The translations under genes were made by a program, and so were the position numbers. Positions 1-6,943 of a DNA stretch of 12,083 bases are shown here, piece by piece. This DNA comes from Gymnopus androsaceus JB14. Its lineage: Eukaryota > Basidiomycota > Agaricomycetes > Agaricales > Omphalotaceae. The notes beneath the pieces were generated by a model, which was given only the letters and a program-made list of their open reading frames with translations, was not told where the DNA came from and did not search any database. Numbering within the stretch: the first letter of the stretch is position 1; each line of letters opens with the position of its first letter. The stretch covers positions 1 through 12,083 of the forward strand of contig ML770264.1 of assembly GCA_009733575.1 (NCBI GenBank). Direction: 5' to 3'.

Positions 1-199
1 GGTATTTCACCGTCCGCTCAAACCAATTCTCCGCCTTTTTCAAAGACGCTTCATTCTCGCAATGATTATATCCTCGAATGCTATGAAGTGACGGCAACCG
101 TAATCGCAGTCCCAAACACAACGACTCGACGACTTGGGCTCCAACTTGAGGTTTTGGCAAGACTTTATTTATCCTCTCGCTCTGTTTACTACCGGATAG
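1..199 (-). CDS. Possible partial exon of an unknown protein, running off the left edge
   Basis: On the minus strand one frame stays open for 66 codons, from just after a TAG at 200-202 to the window edge, with no start codon. The residues nearest the edge look protein-like (ASLKKAENWFERTVKY), with alternating charged and aromatic residues. The TAG sits directly before the open stretch (acattag, then ctatcc), so it may be a splice acceptor with the open stretch as an internal or last exon. No family was recognised. A shorter plus-strand frame at 88-321 overlaps and reads less like a protein. A 66-codon open frame can arise by chance, so confidence is low. Confidence 0.25.
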
Positions 200-403
200 C
201 TAATGTCTCAGCATCGATTTCACTACAGAGTGCCTTTTGCCACCTGTCTATCCATTTTGCAAATCCCCACTCAATCGCAGGCATCGTTGGATGGTACAAA
301 AATTCGACTTTTCCCTTTTGAAACACCTCATCTAGCTTGTCGCTTTGTCATATACTCCACCCCTCAAAACCAGACCCTCTTTTGGCACCATTCTTTACTT
401 AAA

Positions 404-1711
404 ATGAACAGAATCTTCGCTGCGCTTACTGTATCTCTGGCCATCTCTGCAATGGCCAATGCTCGTACGATGACAGTGAAGAACAACTGCGATGTTACTA
501 TCTGGTCCGTACGATTCTTCTACAATCTCACTGCGATATTTTTTCGCTCACTTTCTCTCCAGGCCTGGTGAACGTTACCCAGTATCCGAGTCATCCCTGT
601 ATCGTTAATGAATGATTTCTCTTTCATCGGAAATTCTACACCTGACTACGCCACTGGGTGAGTTTCGAGATTCTTATGGGCCGACGTGCTTTTTTCCGCT
701 TCTCCCACTGCATAATGCTATAACACCTTTCCTTATCTTCTCCAGCTGAGAAACTACAGCAGGATCTTCTGTAAGCTTTACCGTTCCAGACAATTGGACT
801 TCTGGTCGTATCTGGGTGAGCCGTACGTTTCTTGCCTGAAAAACTAAATCGCTTATAGTTTCTCTTTTTGTTGATTGTAATTAACATGCATATGTAGGGC
901 CGTACCGATTGCGATTTTGACAATAACATCGACGGAGCGACGGCTTGTGTGAGTGGTGCATCAATGGTGGATTGGAATGTGCGACTTCTGGGGGAACGGT
1001 GAGTCGATGATAAGATACCTCGACAGACCGTTATTGTTATTTACTGAACTGTGCGAATACACTGGGTGCTCCCACTGCTACTGTTGCGGAATGGACTCTT
1101 GGTGGCTCTGCCGATTGGTACGATGGTACGGCTCCCTACTTTACTTTGATTGAATTTATTTCCTTACGAGTGAGTTATCATTGTCAGTGTCCAGGCTCAT
1201 CGACGGGTTTAGCAGCCCTCTGGAAATCACCAACACGGCAAACTGCGATATCGCTTCATGTCCTGCAGATCTGAATGCTCTTACACGGCTTACGGGGTGG
1301 ATTTGGTTATTCTGACCACCTGCCCAGGCCCCTCCGAATAACAAGGCCCGACCGGCTCTAACGATGCAAAAGCGCCTGCCACGATGCTGGTCTCGGAGGA
1401 GACGCCTGTACGCTGCATTTTACGCTCTTTTCATTTTAAAGCACCAAAAATTCTGACCCGCGTTCTTCCAGCCGACTCTGCACGGGTAGTCACAACGCCG
1501 CCGAAACATATCCTAGCTCGGGTGTTGCGGACTACGATTACTTTAGTGAGTACGACTTCCGAGTCTTGTACTCAACGGTGACTGATTTACTATTGTAGAG
1601 AGCAACTGTCCCGATACGTACGCTTACGCCTACGACGAGGACAGCGGTACTGCTTTGTTTACTTGTGATTCGAGCAATAACGCCGACTATACATTAACTT
1701 TCTGTCCTTGA
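404..1711 (+). pseudogene. Thaumatin-like protein pseudogene (secreted, fungal TLP / GH152 type)
   Basis: Intact TLPs are secreted Cys-rich proteins, some with beta-1,3-glucanase activity (family knowledge). ATG 404 starts a signal peptide (MNRIFAALTVSLAISAMANA) followed by RTMTVKNNCDVTIW, the canonical TLP start. Later blocks are PDYATG, SSVSFTVPDNWTSGRIW, GRTDCDF, NGGLECATSGG, TATVAEWTL, ADWYD, GFSSPLEITN, CPADLN, CKSAC, DYDYF, NCPDTYAYAYDEDSG and the terminal NADYTLTFCP before TGA 1709-1711. Introns fit at 509-562, 658-745, 816-897, 1126-1197 and 1546-1598. Lesions: TGA at 569-571; TGA at 747-749 where the family has the Trp of TGW; one base lost near 957-962, before NGGLEC; intron 999-1064 ends in TG rather than AG; TAA at 1339-1341 and a frame break near 1359-1364; a deletion near 1480 where the family has a CC pair; Cys to Tyr at 1509-1511. 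Family is certain; inactivity is very likely. Confidence 0.93.
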
Positions 1712-2059
1712 ATGACCCGGTGAATTCTATTGTGAAGGCGGAGTGGCGTTACGCATACTGTAAGCCTGTAGCATCCGCTAAGTTGATGTTTTTGCTTTCA
1801 TAGATCTATCCGTTCATCCAAGGGTCAGCCCAAACAATAGTTAAACATCTAATCTGATACCCCTCCGTTCATGTTTCTGGCGGTTCAACATGACCAATTG
1901 TGACTATAGATCGTCAGTGTATAACAAGTCTGCCTATAGGAGACTAGGAGTATTAGCCGCTGTAACGTTGTAGTCATATTTACACTCTTAAAGAGTTGTA
2001 ATTGTAATACTACTTAGTCGATACAACTACACAGAATAATAATGACAGCGACATAGAGT
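1712..2059. other. Gene-free stretch downstream of the thaumatin-like pseudogene
   Basis: No coding sequence, RNA gene or mobile element was recognised. The stretch is AT-rich with several stops in every frame. A short near-palindrome (ACTCTT-A-AAGAGT, 1984-1996) could be a weak hairpin. It would hold the 3' flank of the pseudogene and the 3' flank of the convergent membrane-protein gene. Confidence 0.5.
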
Positions 2060-2317
2060 TCAAGAGATAGTACCCAGAAACATTACTTGAAAAAAGCGAA
2101 GCGAAGGTGTTGAAATGAAGATAGAGTATGTCCGGCAATCGAAGAAAAAGACATATTTAGCAGTCCCTCTCATCCCAGATCGCCCCGAAATACAATCAAC
2201 TATATCCGACTCGGGTGGTGCAGCCGGTGCAGCAGGTCCTGTTTTCGCTGGTTTGGTGGAGCTACTGCTGCCGTTGTAAGTATATACAAGCGACAATGGT
2301 GAGCTCGGAGATGAAGG

Positions 2318-3009
2318 CTAACCGGAAACCTCCGCTGGCACTCCCTGGGATACATACGAAGGAGCAGGTTTCCAAGGTGGAGGCACCTCGCGGTTCAGAG
2401 TGTAAACAATGGCATTAGGAGAAGATGTCCGTTTTTGATGATGAGCATATATATCTGGTGCGCTTATTTGGGGGAAGCATGCTGAGACTGCGCTCGCGCT
2501 CGGTTTAGTTGGGAATCGGAGTTTGATAGAGAGGTCCTCGAGTATGAGCGGGAGCTGTGTCTAGAGGTGGGCTCAGATGGCGGCGGTGTGTCAAAAGGTG
2601 ATGAATGGTAAGCGGTGGGAATAGCGCCAACGCCGGGAGCACCAGAACCGAGAGATTCACTGCTCGGACTCGGAGACTGAGAAGCCTGTTCGATTAGAGA
2701 AACACTGTCCATCAGCGCAGCTTTGTCCCCATGAGGAGAGTAGACGATTTCTTTATCAGTCTCTTTCTCTCTAGTACTCATGCTGGTATACCCTCGGTCT
2801 ATATTGGCGTCAGGTTCCACTTGATCCTTTCGTGTCGACCGAAAACCTTTGGTAGACTCGAATGATCGCAAAGCTCCCCATTTGGGCCTCCGGGAATTAC
2901 TCGGATCATTATCCTTGAAAAATCTACGTCGTCCTCGCTGGTAGACCAGATACACACCTATAACAGCGATAGCAAAATGAATGACGGGTGCAAAAGATAA
3001 GATGTTTCC
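2318..3009 (-). pseudogene. Transmembrane segment and Ser/Pro-rich tail of a single-pass membrane protein (N-terminal part missing)
   Basis: The frame opens at 3009 just after a TAA. It begins with a hydrophobic helix (ILSFAPVIHFAIAVIGVYLVY, in two pieces ILSFAPVIHFAIAV and IGVYLVY) followed by a basic stop-transfer stretch (QRGRRRFFK). The roughly 150-residue tail is hydrophilic and rich in Ser, Pro and acidic residues, typical of the cytoplasmic end of fungal single-pass surface proteins. It stops at TAA after HASPK. Adding one base to the run of five G (plus strand 2470-2474; C on the coding strand) lets it continue another 56 or so codons, ending VPAEVSG with TAG at 2318-2320. The same frame is open past that TAG to 2060 with Ser/Ala/Pro-rich residues, so the true end is uncertain. 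No ectodomain or signal peptide precedes the helix; the inverted-motif cluster at 2992-3194 lies there instead. Family not recognised. It converges on the thaumatin-like pseudogene. Confidence 0.55.
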
Positions 3010-3194
3010 TTATCTTTTTCAGAGGGGAAAGATAGTAGATTACCGGCGAAATTCCGACCGAAAAAGACAATCAATTGCGATATGTTTTTCAGGTGAAATC
3101 ATATAAGATTCCCGAGCGAAATTTGATCTTTTTCCCAATTTGTTTTTCCAATGAAAAACGTGGTCTTTTTCAACCGCGATTCATACCGAAAAAG
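2992..3194. repeat. Cluster of short inverted TTTTTC / GAAAAA motifs
   Basis: The stretch opens with a 10-bp perfect stem, AAAAGATAAG (2992-3001) against CTTATCTTTT (3009-3018), with a 7-nt loop. It then alternates TTTTTC and GAAAAA words. GTTTTTC (3142-3148) pairs with GAAAAAC (3153-3159) across 4 nt. CTTTTTC (3165-3171) pairs with GAAAAAG (3188-3194). About eight such words fall in 200 bp. The cluster abuts the truncated N-terminal side of the membrane-protein gene. It may be a decayed small foldback element or a binding-site array; the sequence alone does not decide. Confidence 0.5.
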
Positions 3195-3731
3195 GTAACC
3201 AATCACAACAATGATTTCGCTAATTATTTCGCCCGTTATTGTTTGGCGCTGGCATAGTGAGAACTGACAATGTATACTGTCAATTTATTACGGCGTCTGC
3301 AACAAATCCATGCTCGAGTCTCCACATCCGCATCCCTCCCACTGCATACTTACTACTTCGATCTGCGCCGAATCTCAAACTTCGCTCAATCCTACAGTGC
3401 CAGATCCAACTCTACACATACTACGTCTCTCCCTTGGGAGCATCCTGTACAACCCTTCCCACAAGTCCTCAGCTAAGAATCGCAGTTTCAAGGTGAATAT
3501 TTTATTTTGCGGTGCCCGAAGCTGCAGCGGCAAACCCTGGGCAAACCTAATGGCAAACGCTTCTACTATAACTGCTTCTATTGCGGCATGCGCGCCCCTG
3601 CTGTCTAAAGATTACTGGTCATCCGAGCTTGTAGGACCTGTTAACACCTTTAGACAGCAATGACAAGTGAAATATCCAAGTCATGTACAGCATTCTATGT
3701 GAAAACTTCCGAAAGTCAGCCAGCTTGGAGG
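3195..3731. other. Intergenic stretch with weak open frames and one inverted repeat
   Basis: Several overlapping plus-strand frames are open, the longest at 3310-3663, but none resembles a known family and none has a convincing start. One alternative frame near 3530-3600 reads GKPNGKRFYYNCFYCGM, faintly like a GRF-type zinc finger, but its other ligands are absent. A perfect 12-bp inverted repeat lies at 3599-3610 and 3648-3659. Otherwise nothing was recognised. Confidence 0.35.
3599..3659. repeat. Perfect 12-bp inverted repeat with 37-nt spacer
   Basis: TGCTGTCTAAAG (3599-3610) is the exact reverse complement of CTTTAGACAGCA (3648-3659). The spacer contains an 8-bp palindrome, TGTTAACA. The transcript could fold into a hairpin. 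It may be the ends of a tiny decayed element or a structured 3' region; there is no target-site duplication that I can confirm. Confidence 0.6.
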
Positions 3732-3737
3732 TATAAG
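3732..3737 (+). promoter_or_regulatory. Candidate TATA box upstream of the proline-rich repeat gene
   Basis: TATAAG lies 60 bp upstream of the ATG at 3797 within gaggtataagtac. The distance and the pyrimidine-rich leader before the ATG fit a fungal core promoter and support plus-strand transcription of the repeat gene. This is sequence resemblance only. Confidence 0.35.
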
Positions 3738-3985
3738 TACACTGCAGAGCATAAACAAAATAGTAGTCATTTTGAGCCCTTCTCTTGCGTTTCAGCATGA
3801 ATCCGAAGAAACATAGTATGCTTGAAAACAGCAATTCTTCTCCTTTGCCTAGCGAATATCCTCCTATGGATGGTGCACCGAGTCTTCCTCCACTTAATTC
3901 CTCGACTATGCATGCAGTCACTGTTGGAGGGTATAGTCCACCTCGGCCTCTAAGTCCTGCCATTCCTTAATATTGGCATGATCCA

Positions 3986-4140
3986 CCTAGAGGTCCACCT
4001 CCTGAAGAACATCCCCAGCCTGTGATCCGAGGACCTCCACCTCCTCCCCCTGAAACCCCGCTATTTATTCCACTGCACAGACTTCCTCTGTCTGAAGAAC
4101 GCCATTTGTTAGTTCGAGGGGGTAGCCCACCTCGGCCTCC
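3986..4140 (+). repeat. Tandem repeat unit 1, core segment
   Basis: This 155-bp segment aligns without gaps to 4387-4541, at an offset of exactly 401 bp, with about 22 differences (about 86 percent identity). It encodes PRGPPPEEHPQPVIRG followed by a polyproline run and the RHLLVRGGSPPRPPS module. Confidence 0.85.
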
Positions 4141-4180
4141 AAGTCCTCCGCCTCCTGAAATTCCACTATTTAATCCACCA

Positions 4181-4340
4181 CCCATGCATACTCGCTCCTG
4201 GCATGATCCACCGGTTGCGGTTGGTGGGTATAGCCCCCGCGACCTCCGAGTCCTCGTATTCCTCTATTTATTCCACCGCCTATGCATAGTCGCTCCTGGC
4301 ACGATCCACCAGTTGCGGTTGCGGTTCGAGAGGGTAGCCC
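4181..4340 (+). repeat. Nested ~99-bp repeat (SWHDPPVAV module), two copies
   Basis: The copy starting at 4181 (cccatgcat) is followed 98 bp later by one starting at 4279 (cctatgcat). Both encode PPMH(T/S)RSWHDPPVAV. A third degenerate copy lies upstream near 3907-3966 (STMHAVTVGGYSPPRP). An intact period would be 99 bp, or 33 codons; the missing base is in the C run at 4234-4238. The second copy gains an extra VAVRE insert before its GSPP motif. Confidence 0.75.
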
Positions 4341-4386
4341 TCCAAGTCCTCCAAGTCCTGAAATTCCTCGAAACTGGTATAATCCA

Positions 4387-4541
4387 CCTAGACGTCCGCC
4401 TTCTGAAGAGTGTCCCCGGCCTGTGATTCGAGGACCTCGACCTCCTCCCCCTGAAACTCCGTTATTTATTCCACCACAGCCACTTCCACCATCTGAAAAA
4501 CGCCATCTTTTAGTTCGAGGGGGTAGCCCACCTCGGCCTCC
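4387..4541 (+). repeat. Tandem repeat unit 2, core segment
   Basis: Partner of 3986-4140. It encodes PRRPPSEECPRPVIRG, a polyproline run, then KRHLLVRGGSPPRPPS. A degenerate third unit follows at about 4573-4694 (PLEERLHI, then PSEEWPHILVQVSSS), so the array decays toward its 3' end. Confidence 0.85.
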
Positions 4542-4694
4542 GAGTCCCGATATTCCTCGATGCATCCCACTACCGAGAGCTTCTCCTCTGGAAGAACGGC
4601 TCCATATTTTTTGATCCTACCATCCAGATGTCCTTCTGAAGAATGGCCTCATATTTTAGTTCAAGTATCTAGCTCTCCTTCTCCACATTCTTAG

Positions 4695-5679
4695 TCGAAT
4701 GGCATATCCGAAAATGACTCAATAGTGTAGCTTTCGAGGCAGGACGACAGAAGGGTATCAGTCAAATTTTGTTAGATCAAGTTGTCAATGACCCAGTTAC
4801 ATGTAGTCAGTACCGTATAAAGTGTGGCAACAGAACTTTGAAGCATTTTCAATAGCTACCAGTACTGCGTTTGTTTTGAACAGATCAAGACTGAGAACCA
4901 AATGACCAAGAATGAGCGGAGCGCTACATGAGCAGTAGCATACGTCGAGTCTATGCAGATGTTCACAAAACTGGGGTCCAATGAGGTCTGATGAGACTGT
5001 CATGTCCATCACAGTCGAAATGTCATGATGAGTATGATAGCAATCTACATGATCATGCACTAGGGGGGACTCGAGCGCGATGCCACGCGACCCGCATCTC
5101 CGATTTAAAGACGTCATAGAGATCCCACATCGACACCATCGACCAAACATATATCAATATATGATAATATGATATTCTCGTAATCCCTTGTTTTATTTCG
5201 TCTTCGTCTCTGGAGATCCTGCACAATCATGAATCTAACTTCTTCAAGGTCATTGAACAGCGAGAGGTATAATCAAACCTGAATCCAAACTACTTGCGAT
5301 TGGTCGCTTGAATAAGATAATTCAGCTAAAGCAGAGTAATTAGCGGACCTCGAGGACGGGAATGGAGCCATGGGCTTGTATGTATGCCGCTATCCTTCCT
5401 TGCAATCCGAATCCACAAAAAAAATTAGGAGCTCTGAATTATCTCTTCTTAGTATACACAGCCAGCGAAGTCGATGCTGAAGATCATCAAAGCCCAATAG
5501 ACGCAGCATGAATTCAAAATGGGATGGCGGTCTTCATTATAGAATCAAATACAGTAGCAGATTACATGATTGATCACTAGGATCATCGTTGTTTTCTGTG
5601 AACAAATTGGCCTACTCAGTAATAAATAATAGAATTCCAGCTCAAATGCACGCACCTAGCGTGCCCTCACACCACCAAT
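4695..5679. other. Long gene-free stretch, AT-rich
   Basis: No gene, RNA or mobile element was recognised. A 117-codon minus-strand frame at 4797-5150 is Cys/His-rich with no recognisable domain and is probably chance. The 5150-5200 part is strongly AT-rich (repeated ATAT words). Frequent stops elsewhere argue against coding. Confidence 0.45.
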
Positions 5680-5710
5680 CATTACACTTCAGCCAGGCTG
5701 AAGTGTAATG
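5680..5710. repeat. Perfect 31-nt palindrome
   Basis: CATTACACTTCAGCC (5680-5694) is followed by one base and its exact reverse complement (5696-5710). It is the first and longest member of the hairpin cluster that runs to 5971 and contains the shared TTCAGCC/GGCTGAA core. Confidence 0.95.
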
Positions 5711-5971
5711 CGAAGTAAATACTTTCAGCACATGGCTGAAATGTGGATTTTCGGTCGACTAGAGAAAAAATAGATTTCATTGAGCCAACAAAATGAAAGC
5801 TTTCGGACCATCTGAAGTGGGAACGTTCAGCCAGGATCCGAAACCTATTGTTTCGGACCAAAGCTGGAACAATTACCTTCAACGAGGCTGAAAGGCTACC
5901 CAAAAAGGTATCTTTCAGAAGCCGGGCGAATCATTCCATTTCAGCAGCTCTTTCAGGGCAATGCTGAAATG
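5680..5971. repeat. Dense array of palindromes with TTTCAG/CTGAAA and TTTCGG/CCGAAA cores
   Basis: At least seven stems occur in 292 bp. They are 5680-5710 (15-bp arms); TTTCAGC 5723-5729 with GCTGAAA 5735-5741; TTTCATT 5775-5781 with AATGAAA 5792-5798; the palindrome GAAAGCTTTC 5795-5804; TCCGAAAC 5837-5844 with GTTTCGGA 5850-5857; ATTGTTTCGG 5847-5856 with CTGGAACAAT 5864-5873 (10 pairs, two G-T); and CATTTCAGCA 5937-5946 with TGCTGAAATG 5962-5971. Additional unpaired copies (TTCAGCCAGG, TTTCAGAAG, GGCTGAAAGG) lie between. TTCAG or CTGAA occurs 11 times where about 0.6 is expected. No transposase or clear terminal repeats accompany it. A decayed foldback element, a palindromic minisatellite or a cluster of factor-binding sites are all possible. 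Confidence 0.8.
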
Positions 5972-6285
5972 ATAAACTTCATTTGTGCGGAGGCCTAGCG
6001 GCAGCGTAGCGTACACCCGATAGCGTATGCAAAATACAATATACAAGTAATATTCAGAGATCTACATAAGTAAATATATACTGGGACAAAACTGGACCTC
6101 TTTGACCTCCAGGAAATAAAAGTCTTGCAGATTGCATTCAATGTGCATAACTCAAGAGATGAAGTAAAAGGAACCAGGAAAGAAACATGTAAATTTGCCT
6201 ATATATACAAGCACTCTAGCTACAAAGAAGTCAGTAAATTTAAGAAATCTAACATACAAGAGCATGCACCTGAGATTCTCCATCT
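5972..6285. other. Gene-free stretch next to the palindrome array
   Basis: No gene was recognised. A GC-rich patch, GGCAGCGTAGCGTA, starts near 6000 and stands out from AT-rich surroundings. A 95-codon plus-strand frame at 6125-6412 is open but partly antisense to the spliced coiled-coil gene and has no recognisable domain, so it is not called. Confidence 0.4.
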
Positions 6286-6640
6286 TCAACCATCTACAAC
6301 CATAGCTTCATTGTGTTTAATCTCAAGACTTTCTTGCGCAAGGGAGAGCTTCATCTCGTTGAGCAGACCTAGATCGAAAAAAGGCAAAACTCACGTTGGT
6401 GACAGTGTTTAGGAGCTCCTGAACGAGTTCCACGCATTTTTTGACTATGAGTTTTGATTCGGATATGATTCCAGGAGCATCATCGCTGACTGGTATCCAT
6501 TCGTCGGCGAGGGATGCATGTGTCTAGTCAATCGGTTGAGTGAACGGATTGTGGACGTGCTGGACAAAATGGCCTACCTTTTCAGCTTTTTGTTTGAATA
6601 CATCAAGATTTTGGCGAACTTGGTTAAGCTGTTCTTCCAT
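6286..6640 (-). pseudogene. Short spliced coiled-coil-like gene or gene fragment
   Basis: ATG at 6638-6640 begins MEEQLNQVRQNLDVFKQKAEK (exon 6578-6640). A normal 54-nt intron follows (6524-6577, GTAGGC to CTAG). Exon 2 (6395-6523) reads THASLADEWIPVSDDAPG, then SKLIVKKCVELVQELLNTV. The next apparent intron is only 26 nt (6369-6394, GTGAGT to CTAG), too short for normal splicing. The coherent frame after it (LLNEMKLSLAQESLEIKHNE, stopping at TGA 6286-6288) is one base out of phase with exon 2. Reading through without splicing also soon meets a stop. Leu/Glu/Lys spacing suggests an alpha-helical or coiled-coil protein. Family unknown. It may be a small gene with a deletion inside its second intron, or another shuffled fragment like those further right. 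Confidence 0.4.
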
Positions 6641-6943
6641 AGTTTCGAGCAGGGCGTTCGGAATAAATGAAAACAATCTCCACATGCTCAGAGTGTGCTT
6701 GGATGGATATCGAAGATGAGAGTCCTTTAGAAGAGTGTTGGGCGCCTATCGGACCTTCAACTGCCAGTTGTATTCAACCACCAACATCAATGGCCAGCAG
6801 CTTTCATATTGACAATTCGTCTCACATGTCGCCCCAAACTCGACACCCAGCAACCTTCACATTCAACAATTCGAAATCTCACCTGCCGCCTCGAGTCTAA
6901 ATAAGACCGAATCCTTCAAAATGACAAACAGCACATAGCATAG
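6641..6943. other. Stretch between divergent genes, nothing certain
   Basis: This lies between the start of the minus-strand coiled-coil-like gene and the plus-strand Ser-rich region. A 77-codon plus-strand frame at 6667-6900 (MKTISTCSECAWMDIEDE at its start) is open but unrecognised. An ATG at 6921 reads MTNST before a stop and could mark the true N-terminus of the Ser-rich gene if a frame break lies just after it. Confidence 0.3.

Larger units (their letters stand above)
3797..4694 (+). pseudogene. Proline-rich tandem-repeat protein, frame broken three times
   Basis: ATG 3797 starts MNPKKHSMLENSNSS and runs into Pro-rich repeats; I recognise no family. The modules are (a) MHSRSWHDPPVAV then GGYSPPRPPSP, (b) PPEEHPQPVIRGPPPPPPE, (c) TPLFIPPQPLPPSE and (d) KRHLLVRGGSPPRPPSP. 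They recur with a period that would be 402 bp (134 codons) but is 401 here. The reading is interrupted by TAA at 3967-3969, by a run of five C at 4234-4238 where sister repeats imply six, and by a run of six T at 4607-4612 where seven would keep the frame. With those exceptions it continues to HILVQVSSSPSPHS and TAG 4692-4694. No signal peptide or membrane helix is visible, suggesting a soluble, disordered protein. Differences between the two main units fall almost evenly over codon positions (about 7, 6 and 9), implying weak constraint. It may be a pseudogene, or a working gene with sequence errors. Confidence 0.6.

Noticed and set aside
203..571. 122-codon open frame continuing into the thaumatin-like gene
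   Set aside because: The upstream part is untranslated leader in the same frame, and the end is read-through of a 54-nt intron. The signal peptide places the real start at 404.
3530..3605. Possible GRF-type zinc finger (GKPNGKRFYYNCFYCGM)
   Set aside because: Only the GRFY-like core and a CxxC are present. The expected additional Cys ligands and the FFxW block are absent, and the frame is short.
3967..4565. Long glycine-rich open frames on the minus strand across the proline-rich repeat
   Set aside because: Pro codons (CCN) read as Gly (GGN) in antisense and contain no stops, so the open frame is expected. The plus strand has the TATA-like site, a reasonable ATG and coherent modules.
4797..5150. 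117-codon minus-strand open frame
   Set aside because: Cys/His-rich composition with no domain, no promoter or intron signals, and isolated in a gene-free stretch; probably chance.
5654..6000. CCTAGCG at 5655 and 5994 flanking the palindrome array as a target-site duplication
   Set aside because: The shared word is only 7 bp, is not directly adjacent to the outer stems, and CTAGCG-like words recur nearby, so chance cannot be excluded.
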